From the NCBI RefSeq assembly GCF_041435095.1, contig NZ_CP108025.1:8122001-8186000 (forward strand): a stretch of 64,000 nucleotides of DNA, in the 5' to 3' direction. Positions 7,876 through 17,354 of this stretch are shown one piece after another. The notes below the pieces were generated by a model. The model had not been told where the DNA came from. It saw only the letters and a list, made by a program, of their open reading frames with translations, and did not search any database. The first letter of the stretch is position 1; each line of letters begins with the position of its first letter. The stretch comes from Kitasatospora sp. NBC_00315. Lineage in GTDB: Bacteria; Actinomycetota; Actinomycetes; Streptomycetales; Streptomycetaceae. The translations under genes and the position numbers were made by a program.

Positions 7876-9315
7876 ATGCGCAGTCGAAGTTCCAGCCGCA
7901 GGAGGTTGTCCGCGGCGTTCGCCGCCGCGGTTGCGATCGTGGCGGCGTTGGCGGCGATGCTCGTCGCCGGCCCGGCCCAGGCGGCCACCAGCTCTGCCGT
8001 GCGCGGTGTGGGTTCCGGCCGGTGTCTCGACGTGGTGAACGCCGGCCAGAGCGACGGCGCGCAGTTGCAGATCTACGACTGCTCGGGCGGGGCCAACCAG
8101 CTGTGGACGGCGACGTCCGCCGCCCAGCTGACCGTCTACGGCAACAAGTGCCTCGACGTCCCGAACCACGCCACCACGGCAGGTACCCGGGTGCAGATCT
8201 GGGCCTGCAGCGGCGCCGCGAACCAGCAGTGGCGGGTGAACTCCGACGGCACGATCGTCGGAGTCGAGTCCGGGCTGTGCCTGGACGTCACGGGCACCGG
8301 CACGGCCAACGGCACGGCCGTGGAGCTCTGGACCTGCAACGGCCGCAGCAACCAGCAGTGGACCGGCCTGACCGGGACCACACCGACGACGCCCCCGCCG
8401 ACCGGCGGCACCTGCACCCTCCCGTCGACCTACCGGTGGTCGTCCACCGGCGCGCTGGCGCAGCCGGCCAACGGTTGGGCCTCGCTGAAGGACTTCACGG
8501 ACGTGGTCTACAACGGCAAGCACCTGGTCTACGCGTCGAACGTGAACGGGTCGTCGTACGGTTCGATGGCGTTCAGCCCCTTCACCAACTGGTCGGACAT
8601 GGCGTCGGCCGGCCAGAGCGGGATGAGCCAGGCCGCCGTGGCCCCCACGCTGTTCTACTTCGCGCCCAAGAACATCTGGGTGCTGGCGTACCAGTGGGGC
8701 GCGTGGCCCTTCATCTACCGCACCTCCAGTGACCCCACCAACCCCAACGGCTGGTCCTCGCCGCAGCCGCTGTTCACCGGCAGCATCCCCAACTCCGGCA
8801 CCGGCCCGATCGACCAGACCCTGATCGCCGACGGCCAGAACATGTACCTGTTCTTCGCCGGTGACAACGGCAGCATCTACCGGGCGAGCATGCCGATCGG
8901 GAACTTCCCGGGCAGCTTCGGCTCGTCGTACACGACGGTCATGAGCGACTCGACGAACAACCTGTTCGAGGCACCGCAGGTCTACAAGGTCCAGGGTCAG
9001 AACCAGTACCTCATGATCGTCGAGGCCCAGGGTGCGAACGGGCGCTACTTCCGCTCGTTCACGGCCTCCAACCTGAGCGGTTCGTGGACCCCGCAGGCCG
9101 GCAGCGAGAGCAACCCCTTCGCGGGCAAGGCCAACAGCGGTGCCACCTGGACCAACGACATCAGCCACGGCGACCTGGTCCGCAACAACCCCGACCAGAC
9201 CATGACCATCGACCCCTGCAACCTGCAGTTCCTCTACCAGGGCAAGTCCCCCACCGCGACCGGCCCCTACGACCAACTGCCCTACCGGCCGGGCCTCCTC
9301 ACCCTGCAACACTGA
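7876..9315 (+). CDS. Secreted GH62 alpha-L-arabinofuranosidase with ricin-type lectin module
   Basis: A 479-residue secreted enzyme that removes arabinose side chains from arabinoxylan. The signal peptide ends at AQA near residue 36. Residues 40-165 form a ricin-B lectin with three QxW repeats and paired cysteines. A linker rich in Thr and Pro (GTTPTTPPPTGGT) leads to the GH62 domain, recognised by FTDVVYNGKHLVYAS, YQWGAWPFIYRTS, GPIDQTLI and NNLFEAPQVYK, which contain the conserved acidic residues. ATG 7876 is chosen for the AAGGAGG box five bases before it; the frame opens slightly earlier at 7843. Preceded by a LacI-type operator candidate. Confidence 0.95.
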   Translation: MRSRSSSRRRLSAAFAAAVAIVAALAAMLVAGPAQAATSSAVRGVGSGRCLDVVNAGQSDGAQLQIYDCSGGANQLWTATSAAQLTVYGNKCLDVPNHATTAGTRVQIWACSGAANQQWRVNSDGTIVGVESGLCLDVTGTGTANGTAVELWTCNGRSNQQWTGLTGTTPTTPPPTGGTCTLPSTYRWSSTGALAQPANGWASLKDFTDVVYNGKHLVYASNVNGSSYGSMAFSPFTNWSDMASAGQSGMSQAAVAPTLFYFAPKNIWVLAYQWGAWPFIYRTSSDPTNPNGWSSPQPLFTGSIPNSGTGPIDQTLIADGQNMYLFFAGDNGSIYRASMPIGNFPGSFGSSYTTVMSDSTNNLFEAPQVYKVQGQNQYLMIVEAQGANGRYFRSFTASNLSGSWTPQAGSESNPFAGKANSGATWTNDISHGDLVRNNPDQTMTIDPCNLQFLYQGKSPTATGPYDQLPYRPGLLTLQH

Positions 9316-9419
9316 CCCGCCCGATCCACGGTGAACGAGACCAGGTACGGCCTGCCGGCGGGCAGACGATCGGCTCACGGCACGGGCGGCCCCACCTCCT
9401 GACCGCCGCTCACCGCAGT

Positions 9420-9454
9420 GAGGAACCCCAGCCGCACGTCGGCTGGGGTTCCTC
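9420..9454. terminator. Bidirectional terminator hairpin
   Basis: Perfect 15-base arms (GAGGAACCCCAGCCG and its complement) with a five-base loop, between the converging GH62 and GH43 genes, where it can serve both. Confidence 0.85.
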
Positions 9455-9730
9455 GCTCTGTACGGTCAGGCTGTACAGACCCCCACCACCAGCGTGGGTC
9501 ACCAGGACCTCCGAGACGGGTGAAGACGGCGAACTCCACTACGCCCGGAGGTCCCTCCATGATCAAGTACGGGCGAGCCCGGAGCCGGCTCCGCAGACCG
9601 CTTGATCACACGCTCGCGGACTCCACGAAACCCGGGGCAGCCCACCTCGGCCGCCGGCCACGCTCCAGGTCACGGCCCCGCCACGAACCCCGGGGGAGAG
9701 CCGGCGCCCGGGCCGGCGCCGGACCGGCCG

Positions 9731-11254
9731 TCAGGCGGAGGGCGCCGGCGCGTAGTCGAACCAGTCGAATGCGACAGTGCCGTCGGTCGCGTACATGCCG
9801 ATGACGCGTCCGGTGAAGCCGGTCGCGACCTCGGTGGAGAGGTAACGCCCCTCCAGTTCGGCGAGCGGCCGCGCCCCCGGTGCACCGGGATCGCCGAGCC
9901 AGAAGGCGATGGTGTCGGGGCCGAGGGGCTCGACACCGGCGCATTCGGGGGACGGGGACACGATGTCGGTGGTCCGGACCGTCACGCTGAGGGCGAGCGG
10001 GCCCGAGGGCACCGAGCGGCGGGCCACGGTCTGGCACAGCGGGCCGATGCGGGCAACGACCCGCACTTCTCCCTCGCCGGCCTCCAGGTCGTAGTGGTGC
10101 GCCTCGTCCATGCGCACGCTCAGGCCACCCCGTCCCGTGCCCGGGTCGAGCAGCGCGGCGACCCGGCAGTCGTGGTGCTGCTGGCGGCGGCCGACGAAGG
10201 TGTGGCCGGGGCGGTCGAGGGTGGGACCGGTGGCGGTGAGGGTGAGCCAGCCGGCGCGCTCGGTCAGCGACCAGGAGCCGTCGGGACGGGCGTAGGGCGA
10301 GATCCAGTGCGGGGCGAGCACGGGGGCGTCGAAGTCGTCGCGAGCGGGTAGCGCCGGGAAGGGATGCCAGGCGCCGACGGGCGCGGGGTGGCGCTCGAGC
10401 ACGGGTGCCACGACGGGCCAGCCCGCTTCGTCCCATTCCACGGGGGTGAGGAAGGTTTCGCGGCCGAGCACCTGGAAGTTGGGCGTGTAGCCGCGGGGAC
10501 GGGTGCCGAGCAGCACCAGCCACCAGGTGCCGTCGGGCGCCGTGACGAGGTCGCCGTGGCCGGCGCTCTGGACTGGCCGGTCGGTGCCGCTGTGGGACAG
10601 TACGGGGTTGCCGGGTGCGCCTTCCCAGGGGCCGCGCGGCGAGCGGGCGCGGGCGATGGACACGGCGTGGCCGCGTTCGGTGCCGCCCTCGGCGATCAGC
10701 AGGTACCACCAGCCGCCGATGCGGTACAGGTGCGGGGCCTCGGGCCACTTGAGGCCGGTACCGGACCAGGTGGGGAAGGGCCCCTCCAGGACCTCGCCCT
10801 TGACCGGGTCGATCCGGGCGATGTGGATGCCGGGGAGGGTGACGGCACACCAGCAGGTGCCGTCCTCCTCCCACGCCAGGTCAGGGTCGATCCCAGGGAG
10901 GTCGATCCACACCGGGTCCGACCAGGGGCCCTCGGGTCGTTCGGCGGTCACGATGTAGTTGCCGCCGCTGCTGACATTGGTGTTGATCACCCAGAAGAGG
11001 CCGTCGTGGTGGCGGATGGTCGGGGCGTAGAGGCCGCGGGAGGCCATCCTGTCGGGCAGCGGCAGCGGCAGTTGTTCGGGGCGGTCGACCACGTTGCCGA
11101 TCTGCCGCCAGTGCACGAGGTCCTTGCTGTGGAAGATCGGCAGCCCGGGGAAGTACTCGAAGCTGGAGCACACCAGGTAGTAGTCGTCACCGACTCGGCA
11201 CACGCTGGGGTCCGGGTGGAACCCGCTGATCACAGGATTGTCGTACGTCCGCAC
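9731..11254 (-). CDS. GH43 beta-xylosidase/arabinofuranosidase
   Basis: A 507-residue enzyme without a signal peptide, so probably intracellular, hydrolysing xylo-oligosaccharides or arabinose-decorated fragments. The five-blade propeller carries the GH43 residues: NPVISGFHPDPS with Asp15, GIDPDLAWEEDG with Asp123 or 125, and KWPEAPHLYR with general acid Glu172. Residues from about 310 form the C-terminal concanavalin-like domain common in GH43 xylosidases, ending in FDWFDYAP. The GTG start at 11254 has a GAAGGG box about ten bases upstream. It lies 160 bases downstream of the GH51 gene on the same strand, probably one operon. Confidence 0.9.
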   Translation of the reverse strand: MRTYDNPVISGFHPDPSVCRVGDDYYLVCSSFEYFPGLPIFHSKDLVHWRQIGNVVDRPEQLPLPLPDRMASRGLYAPTIRHHDGLFWVINTNVSSGGNYIVTAERPEGPWSDPVWIDLPGIDPDLAWEEDGTCWCAVTLPGIHIARIDPVKGEVLEGPFPTWSGTGLKWPEAPHLYRIGGWWYLLIAEGGTERGHAVSIARARSPRGPWEGAPGNPVLSHSGTDRPVQSAGHGDLVTAPDGTWWLVLLGTRPRGYTPNFQVLGRETFLTPVEWDEAGWPVVAPVLERHPAPVGAWHPFPALPARDDFDAPVLAPHWISPYARPDGSWSLTERAGWLTLTATGPTLDRPGHTFVGRRQQHHDCRVAALLDPGTGRGGLSVRMDEAHHYDLEAGEGEVRVVARIGPLCQTVARRSVPSGPLALSVTVRTTDIVSPSPECAGVEPLGPDTIAFWLGDPGAPGARPLAELEGRYLSTEVATGFTGRVIGMYATDGTVAFDWFDYAPAPSA

Positions 11255-11414
11255 AGTGCGTGGTCCCTTCGGAATGCCGGCACGCGCCGGCGTTGACGGT
11301 GTTGTGATCTGGCAGGTCGCACGGGTGGCGGGTGGTCAGGGCCACCGGCCGGTGCGGGGGAGCCGGGTGCCGCGCGGGCTCCGTGACGGCGCCGGAGCTG
11401 TCTCGCGTCGTCGC

Positions 11415-12914
11415 TCAGCGGAGGGCGATCGCCGTCCACGACACCGGCGGCAGCTCGATGGTGAGCACGCCGTCGGCGAGCGTCGCGCTCGCGTTCGCGG
11501 AGGGAGTCACCCGGTGCTGGTCCGCGAGCGTGTTCTTCGCGTACACATCCGAGTCGGCGAGTGTGAGCGCCTCGACGACCCGCGACGAGGCGAGGCTGCG
11601 CACGTCGATCGTGACCTGTGCGGCCTCCTCCAGGCCGCGGTTGACGAGGAAGACCGCGGCCCGGTCCTCGTCGACGGTGGCCACGGCGTCGACGACGGAT
11701 GCCTCGCCGTGGCGCGCCGTCTTGTACGTCGGCGCGTCGATCACGGGCCGGATCACCTCGCCGGAAGCGAGCCGGCTCGTGATCGAGAACGGGTAGAAGG
11801 TCGTCTGCCGCCAGGCCGGGCCGCCGGGCTCGGTCATGATGGGCGCGATCACGTTGACGAGTTGCGCCAGCGATGCGGAGGTGACGCGGTCGCTGCGCTT
11901 GAGGAGCGTCATGAGCAGGTTGCCGACGACGACGGCGTCCGCCACCGTGTACGTGTCCTCGAGTTGCCTAGGGGCGGAGCGCCACTCGGCGTTGACCTCC
12001 TCGGACTCCTGGTGCTCCTTGAGGTACCAGACGTTCCACTCGTCGAAGGAGACGTTGATCTTCTTGTTCGAGCGCTTCTTGTACCCCACGTGGTCGGCGG
12101 TCGCGACGACGGTGTCGATGAAGTAGTCCATGTCGATCGCCGAGGCGAGGAAGGAGCCGAGGTCGCGGTCGTACTCCTGGTAGTACGCGTGGCACGAGAC
12201 GTAGTCGACGTGGTCGTAGCTGTGTTCGAGCACGGTGCGCTCCCAGTCGCCGAACGTCGGCATACCGGACCCGGAGGAGCCGCAGACGACGAGTTCGAGG
12301 TCTTTGTCGGCCATCTTCATCGCGGCGGCGGTGCGGGCGGCGATCTTGCCGTAGTCGTCAGCCGTCATGAACCCGGTCTGCCACGGTCCGTCCATCTCGT
12401 TGCCGAGGCACCACATGCGCACGTTGTGCGGGTCCGGCGTGCCGTTGGCGATGCGCAGGTCGGACAGTGCCGTGCCGGACGGGTGGTTGGCGTACTCGAG
12501 TAGGTCCAGGGCGGGCAGGATGCCCCGCGTGGCGACGTTGACCGCCAGCATCAGCTCGGAGTCGGTGAGCTTGAGCCATCGCGCGAACTCGTCGAGGCCG
12601 ACCTCGTTCGACTCGAGCGAGTGCCAGGCGAGGTCGCGGCGCACCGGGCGCGTCGCGCGCGGGCCGACCGAGTCCTCCCAGCGGAAGCCGGAGACGAAGT
12701 TCCCGCCCGGGTAGCGGATGGTCGTACTGCCGAGCTCCCTGACGAGTTCGACGACGTCCATGCGGAACCCGTCGTCGTTCGCGCTCGGGTGTTGCGGCTC
12801 GTAGAGCCCGGTGTACACGCAGCGGCCGAGGTGTTCGACGAAGGAGCCGAAAGTGCGGCGTCGGACAGGGGCGATGACGGCTTTTCTGTCGAGCTCGATG
12901 TGGGCGCGGGGCAA
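11415..12914 (-). CDS. GH51 alpha-N-arabinofuranosidase
   Basis: A 499-residue intracellular enzyme releasing terminal alpha-L-arabinose from arabino-oligosaccharides. It shows FGSFVEHLGR at the N-terminus, RYPGGNFVSG, WCLGNEMDG with acid/base Glu173, and SFDEWNVWY with nucleophile Glu292, then the C-terminal beta-sandwich ending in LPPVSWTAIAL. TTG at 12914 is the start, with GAGGA eight bases upstream. It is transcribed ahead of the GH43 gene. A CGAAACCTTTCG motif and a broken sugar-permease gene lie upstream, so the operon may once have contained a transporter. Confidence 0.93.
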   Translation of the reverse strand: MPRAHIELDRKAVIAPVRRRTFGSFVEHLGRCVYTGLYEPQHPSANDDGFRMDVVELVRELGSTTIRYPGGNFVSGFRWEDSVGPRATRPVRRDLAWHSLESNEVGLDEFARWLKLTDSELMLAVNVATRGILPALDLLEYANHPSGTALSDLRIANGTPDPHNVRMWCLGNEMDGPWQTGFMTADDYGKIAARTAAAMKMADKDLELVVCGSSGSGMPTFGDWERTVLEHSYDHVDYVSCHAYYQEYDRDLGSFLASAIDMDYFIDTVVATADHVGYKKRSNKKINVSFDEWNVWYLKEHQESEEVNAEWRSAPRQLEDTYTVADAVVVGNLLMTLLKRSDRVTSASLAQLVNVIAPIMTEPGGPAWRQTTFYPFSITSRLASGEVIRPVIDAPTYKTARHGEASVVDAVATVDEDRAAVFLVNRGLEEAAQVTIDVRSLASSRVVEALTLADSDVYAKNTLADQHRVTPSANASATLADGVLTIELPPVSWTAIALR

Positions 12915-13103
12915 CTCAGTGGTCCTCGTTCGTGAGTAGTGGTTCCGGCCGGCCGGTCGGAGGCGCCGGTGGACGTTCCGTCCGGTCGGGACCGGTTTTT
13001 GTCGGGGTTCCAGGCCCGATGCGAGATCGCTCGCTCAGCCCGGGGCGGGTCTCGCGGTGGGCACGTGGGCGCCCGGGCTGACGCCTATGGTGTCGCGGCC
13101 CGG

Positions 13104-13115
13104 CGAAACCTTTCG
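13104..13115. promoter_or_regulatory. CGAAACCTTTCG inverted repeat
   Basis: Arms CGAAA/TTTCG with a two-base spacer, overlapping a perfect TTTCGAAA palindrome at 13111-13118. About 190 bases upstream of the GH51 start and next to a sugar-permease relic. Same arms as the motif at 5481. Confidence 0.45.
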
Positions 13116-13183
13116 AAACACCGGTTGCGCGCGGCGTTCTCGGACAACCGCGAACCCCGCCCCGGATGCCCGGGGCGGATCCT

Positions 13184-13336
13184 GGCGATGAACCCGAGGA
13201 TGCCGACCGTCACCACACCGGGGCATGACAGTGGGTTCACCACGCGGAAGAAGACTCCGAGTCGGCTCGCACCGTCGATCGCGGCGGCCTCCTCGATCTC
13301 GGTCGGAACAGCCCTGATCAGGGATATCCCGAAGAC
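13184..13336 (-). pseudogene. Carbohydrate ABC transporter permease remnant (MalG-type)
   Basis: About 50 codons read ISLIRAVPTEIEEAAAIDGA followed by SRLGVFFRVVNPLSCPGVV and TVGILGFIA. This is the cytoplasmic EAA loop of MalG/MsmG-type permeases, which docks with the ATPase, plus the start of the next membrane helix. Neither the N-terminal helices nor the final one follow; adjoining codons look random. It lies just upstream of the arabinofuranosidase operon and probably marks a lost xylo- or arabino-oligosaccharide importer. Confidence 0.7.
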
Positions 13337-14055
13337 CCAGCCGCGCCGGCCCATCGCCGTCCGACCCACGCGCTGTACGCGGCAGCCACTGCTGATGCCG
13401 CGCGCGGACCCGGCCGCGCGGCGGCAGACACAGCCGCGCCACACCAGGTCGCCCGAGCCGCCGTGCCACGCACATGCGGCAACCCGGACCCGTGCCCGGC
13501 ACCGCTCCCGGTTTGCGCAGTCCCACGGCCTTCCCGTCCTGACCGCGGTCGGCGCCGGTCGCCTGCTGCTCCCAGGCAGGCAACGCGCGACACAGATGCG
13601 CCTGGGGAACGCCACTGAGCGCACAGACGAGTGCGCGCACATCCGCATCCAGCAGTACCTTACCGGCCCTGCGCACCGCAGTGAGGTTCGGGCGCCGGTT
13701 GAACTCCACCAGGCACCCCAGCACCGCACTTGGACCGGTGACCAGGCCCACTCTTTCACCCAGGCGCGGCCGTGCCGATCAGCTCGCTCCACGTCGACAC
13801 TGGCCCGCGGGGGAAAGGAGGCTGCCGCGCCCTGATGCTGCCATGGTGCTCTTCCCGTCTGTGCGCAGTTGTGGTGAAGGCCGCCCGCCGCGGCCGAGGT
13901 TCGTCCCCCGCCCGTGTGGACGGACCGTCCGCTCCGTGGGGTGCACGCCGTCGCCGCGAATCCCGCGCCGGGCGCCGGCGGCTGCGCCCCCGGCGTCGTC
14001 GCATCCGCCCGGACCGGGGGCGTACCGGCCGCCGGTCAGCTACGTGCACGTGTCG

Positions 14056-14163
14056 AGCATGACTGTTCTCGGCGCGGTTGTTCAAACCGCTGTGGGCACG
14101 GTGCTCGACCGACGGCAGGGCCTCGCGCGGGGCGGCTCCGTAGGAGCGGTGACCCCGGTACGA
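14056..14163 (-). mobile_element. IS6-family transposase remnant (C-terminal part)
   Basis: About 36 codons contain SYGAAPREALPSVEHR and GLNNRAENSHA, the third catalytic region of IS6-type DDE transposases (NNRAENSH). No upstream DDE residues or ends can be traced. Another IS6 remnant stands at 35233-35746, which lacks this region. Confidence 0.7.
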
Positions 14164-14346
14164 CGGCGACACGGACGACACCATCAACCGCCTCCCGACA
14201 CGAACGACCGCAAGTCATCCCACGGTCACCGCCAACGTGACAGTGCCCGTCGGCTCGCTCACCCTCGCCGGTCAGCGTGCCGGCCAGTTTCCCGAAGGCC
14301 CCTTCATCGAGCACGGCAGCGGCTCGTCGGCCTCGGGTTCCGGCGG

Positions 14347-14802
14347 CTACAGCCGGCGGAAGACGGAACTCAGTGTTGCGATCTCCTGTGCGGAGAGCTT
14401 GTCGGTGAAGTGGCGGCGTACCGCGGCGTCCAGGCCGGGGTGCACGGTGGTGATGACCTGGCGTCCGGTGTCGGTGAGGGTGACGGTGACACCATCGGCA
14501 CGTTCACGGGTGACGAGTTGGCGCTTGCCCATACGGGTGACCTGGTGGGAGATGCGGGTGCGGTCCCAGCCGAGCGACGCGGCGAGCTCGCTCTGGCGCA
14601 GGGAGCCTCCCGCCTTGCTCAGGTTGACGAGGATCGTCAGGTCCGGCTCGGACAGGCCCGCCGCCTCGGCGGCGTCCGCGATCACACGGGTTCGGACGAT
14701 CTCGTGGGCGCGCTTGAAGACGGACCAGAGGTCGACGGGATCAGGTGCGGCCTCGCCCATGGGCTCGTCCGGATTGTGAGCCTCGGCGTTTGGTGTTGAC
14801 AT
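14347..14802 (-). CDS. MarR family transcriptional regulator
   Basis: A 151-residue winged-helix regulator. Helices open with LWSVFKRAHEIVR; the recognition region is LRQSELAASLGWDRTRISHQVTRM and the wing is LVTRERADGVTVTLTDTGRQ. MarR dimers usually repress a divergent gene and release DNA on ligand binding. The ATG at 14802 lies inside one copy of a GTTGA-N4-TCAAC palindrome, and a second copy is 29 bases away toward the aldo/keto reductase. It therefore probably controls itself and the reductase. Confidence 0.9.
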   Translation of the reverse strand: MSTPNAEAHNPDEPMGEAAPDPVDLWSVFKRAHEIVRTRVIADAAEAAGLSEPDLTILVNLSKAGGSLRQSELAASLGWDRTRISHQVTRMGKRQLVTRERADGVTVTLTDTGRQVITTVHPGLDAAVRRHFTDKLSAQEIATLSSVFRRL

Positions 14803-14808
14803 ATCAAC
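14795..14808. promoter_or_regulatory. MarR operator copy 1, GTTGACATATCAAC
   Basis: Arms GTTGA/TCAAC with a four-base centre, overlapping the MarR start codon. Identical arms recur at 14824-14837, centre to centre 29 bases. Confidence 0.7.
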
Positions 14809-14823
14809 CTGCTCGTTCCTAGT

Positions 14824-14837
14824 GTTGAGATGTCAAC
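14824..14837. promoter_or_regulatory. MarR operator copy 2, GTTGAGATGTCAAC
   Basis: Second copy of the GTTGA-N4-TCAAC palindrome in the MarR/reductase intergenic region, about 75 bases before the reductase start. Confidence 0.7.
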
Positions 14838-14911
14838 AGTAACAAGTGGCTGCCGCGTCGCCGGCCTTGTCGGCCGCGCCCACCTCTTCCACCCCACCCT
14901 GCGAAGGATCC

Positions 14912-15943
14912 ATGCGAACCCGAACCCTTGGAACCGGTGGCCCACAGGTCGCTCCTCTCGCGCTGGGCTGCGCCGGTATGTCCGATCAGACCGCCCCCGC
15001 CGACGAGGCTGCCGCCATCGCCACGATCCACGCGGCTCTCGCCGGCGGCGTCACTCTCCTCGACACCGCCGACTTCTACGGCATGGGCCACAACGAGGAC
15101 CTCATTCGCCGGGCACTGCGCGACGGCGATCGCGAAAAGGCGCTTTTGAGCGTGAAGTTCGGAGCTCTGCGCAGTCCTGACGGAGCCTTCGTCGGCATCG
15201 AGGGCCGTCCCGCCCACGTGAAGAACGCGCTCGCCTACTCGCTGCGTCGCCTCGGCACCGACCATGTCGACATCTACCGTCCCTCGCGCCTCGACCCCGA
15301 CACCCCGATCGAGGACACGATCGGCGCCATATCCGAGCTGGCCCAGGCCGGATACGTACGCCACATCGGGCTGTCCGAAGTAGGGCCGCAGACCATCCGC
15401 CGCGCCCACGCGGTGCACCCGATCCGCGATGTACAGATCGAATACTCCTTGTTCAGCCGTGATCCCGAGACCAACGGAATCCTGGACACCTGCCGCGAGC
15501 TGGGGATCGGCGTCACCGCTTACGGGGTCCTCGCCCACGGCCTGCTCTCCGGCACGTACCAACAACCCGCCGGAGGCGACCCGCGCGCCCACTGGCTGCC
15601 CCGCTTTCACCCCGACAACCTCGCCACGAACCTCACCGTTGCCGACCGGCTGATGCCGCTCGCCGAGGCGCGCGGCATCAGCGTCGCTCAACTCGCCACT
15701 GCCTGGGTCATCGCCCAGAGCCGCGAGCGCGGCACCATCGTGGCCATTCTGGGCGCCCGCCGACCGCACCGCGTCGAGGAGGCCCTGGCCGCGGCCGACG
15801 TCACCCTGACCGACGCGGACCTTCGCGCGATCGACGAGGCCATCCCGACCGACGCGGTGGCCGGAACCCGGTACGCCGCACCCCTCATGGCTCTGCTGGA
15901 CAGCGAGCGCGGCCCGACGCCATCTGAAAGTACGGGGAACTGA
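14912..15943 (+). CDS. Aldo/keto reductase
   Basis: A 343-residue NADPH-dependent oxidoreductase of the AKR superfamily. It reduces aldehydes or ketones in the cytosol. It shows the beta-1 strand TRTLGTGGPQVAPLALGCAGM, catalytic Asp/Tyr in LLDTADFYGMGHNE, Lys in SVKFG, VDIYRPSRLDP in the place of the usual YxxHRxDP (the typical His is replaced), and the NADPH-binding ARRPHRVEEALAA near the C-terminus. ATG 14912 follows GAAGGATC; the frame opens earlier at 14846 without a ribosome site. Divergent from the MarR regulator, which probably controls it. Confidence 0.9.
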   Translation: MRTRTLGTGGPQVAPLALGCAGMSDQTAPADEAAAIATIHAALAGGVTLLDTADFYGMGHNEDLIRRALRDGDREKALLSVKFGALRSPDGAFVGIEGRPAHVKNALAYSLRRLGTDHVDIYRPSRLDPDTPIEDTIGAISELAQAGYVRHIGLSEVGPQTIRRAHAVHPIRDVQIEYSLFSRDPETNGILDTCRELGIGVTAYGVLAHGLLSGTYQQPAGGDPRAHWLPRFHPDNLATNLTVADRLMPLAEARGISVAQLATAWVIAQSRERGTIVAILGARRPHRVEEALAAADVTLTDADLRAIDEAIPTDAVAGTRYAAPLMALLDSERGPTPSESTGN

Positions 15944-15996
15944 CTGCCGACGGCGGGGAGACTTCGCGGCTTCCACCGTCACGGTCGTTCGTCGGC

Positions 15997-16080
15997 ATGC
16001 TCGGTGAACCGAGCCACGAGTACGGCGACACCCACAGCATCACCGTGTCCTGCACGCCCATCGGCGGCAGCACCCGCTGA
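15997..16080 (+). pseudogene. Possible C-terminal protein relic
   Basis: Twenty-seven codons starting MLGEPSHEYGDTHSITVSCT and ending GGSTR-stop look like coding sequence by composition, but there is no ribosome site or upstream domain. The rest of the 15944-16232 interval shows nothing else. Family not recognised. Confidence 0.2.
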
Positions 16081-16232
16081 CTCCGCACCTAGCGGGCGTC
16101 CTACGCCGGCGGCAGCACGACACATCGCCCTGCCTCGCGGGACGGGGCCCTCCGGTTGGTCACGCCCTTCTCCGATCCATTGCCACTGCGAGTGGCGTCG
16201 GTGTCATCTACACAAAGAACAGGCTGCGAATC

Positions 16233-17354
16233 ATGAACACATCTGAGTCACTGCTTGCCGAGCTGGCCCGGTCCGAGAAGCCGATCGGAGTTGGGATCAT
16301 CGGACTCGGAGCGCACGGGAGCTGGGCCGAGCGCTCGCACCTGCCTGCGCTGCGCGCCGTCCCGGGGTACGAGCTGAGGGCCCTGAGCACGAGTTCGAAA
16401 CAGTCGGCGGAGCGCTCCGGACAGAAGCACGGTGTGTCCCGCACCTTCGGCACGGCGGCCGAACTGGCTGCCTGTGACGAGGTGGACCTCGTGGTCGTGG
16501 CGGTGAAGGTGCCGCACCACCGGGAACTGGTGCAGACGGCGCTGAGCGCCGGCAAGAGCGTGCTGTGCGAGTGGCCGCTGGGCAACGGGCTCGCGGAGGC
16601 CGAGGACATGGCGCAGCGAGCGCGCGGCCACGCTGCGCCGACCGTCGTCGGACTCCAGGCACGGTCGCACCCGGCCCTCGCCTACGCACGCCATCTCGTG
16701 ACCGAGGGCTACCTGGGGGAAGTACTGTCCACGACGGTCGTTGGCTCCGGCGGTGCCTGGGGCGCCACCGTAGGCCCCGGCGACCACTACGTGCTCGACG
16801 CCGCCAACGGCGCGACACTGCTGACCATTCCCTTCAGCCATACCCTCGACGGACTCGCGTCCGTCCTGGGAGAGCCCGAGGAACTGCGGATCCAACTGGC
16901 CTCGCGACGTACGTCGGCCGTGGACACCGAGAGCGGACAGCCTGTGCCCATGACCGCCGCGGACCAGCTGGTGGCCTCGGGACGGCTGCCCGGCGGCGCG
17001 GTAGCCACCTTCCACTACCGCGGAGGCATGTCCCGAGGAACCAACTTCCGCTGGGAGATCAACGGTACCGAGGGCGACCTCGTCCTCACCGCCCCGATCG
17101 GCCATCCCCAGCTCAGCCCGCTCACCATCGAAGGCGGCCGCGGAACGTCCCCCGGACTCGCTCCCCTGACGGTGCCGGAATCGTACGTCCGCGTTCCGCA
17201 CCTGGACCCACGCGCCGACGCGCCGGTCTACGCAGTTGCTCATGCCTACCAGCAGTTCCTGGACGACCTGCGCGAGGGCACGTCAGGCGTACCCGATTTC
17301 GCGCACGGCGCCGCCCGGCACCGCGGCATCGAATCCGCCATGACGACAGTCTGA
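16233..17354 (+). CDS. Gfo/Idh/MocA-family oxidoreductase, Gal80-like
   Basis: A 373-residue NAD(P)-dependent dehydrogenase-like protein. The Rossmann fold GVGIIGLGAHGSWAERSHLP starts at residue 18, followed by DLVVVAVKVPHH and VLCEWPLG. In true sugar dehydrogenases the last motif is EKP with a catalytic Lys; here Lys is replaced by Trp, as in Gal80-like proteins, so it may bind the nucleotide without standard catalysis. The C-terminal domain contains NGATLLTIPFSHTLDGLASV and TFHYRGGMSRGTNFRWEING. Stands alone; role unknown. Confidence 0.8.
   Translation: MNTSESLLAELARSEKPIGVGIIGLGAHGSWAERSHLPALRAVPGYELRALSTSSKQSAERSGQKHGVSRTFGTAAELAACDEVDLVVVAVKVPHHRELVQTALSAGKSVLCEWPLGNGLAEAEDMAQRARGHAAPTVVGLQARSHPALAYARHLVTEGYLGEVLSTTVVGSGGAWGATVGPGDHYVLDAANGATLLTIPFSHTLDGLASVLGEPEELRIQLASRRTSAVDTESGQPVPMTAADQLVASGRLPGGAVATFHYRGGMSRGTNFRWEINGTEGDLVLTAPIGHPQLSPLTIEGGRGTSPGLAPLTVPESYVRVPHLDPRADAPVYAVAHAYQQFLDDLREGTSGVPDFAHGAARHRGIESAMTTV

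Noticed and set aside
13497..13751. Minus-strand frame with LLDADVRALVCALSGV and QDGKAVGL
   Set aside because: Faint likeness to ISAs1-type transposases (DGK motif), but too short and degenerate to annotate.
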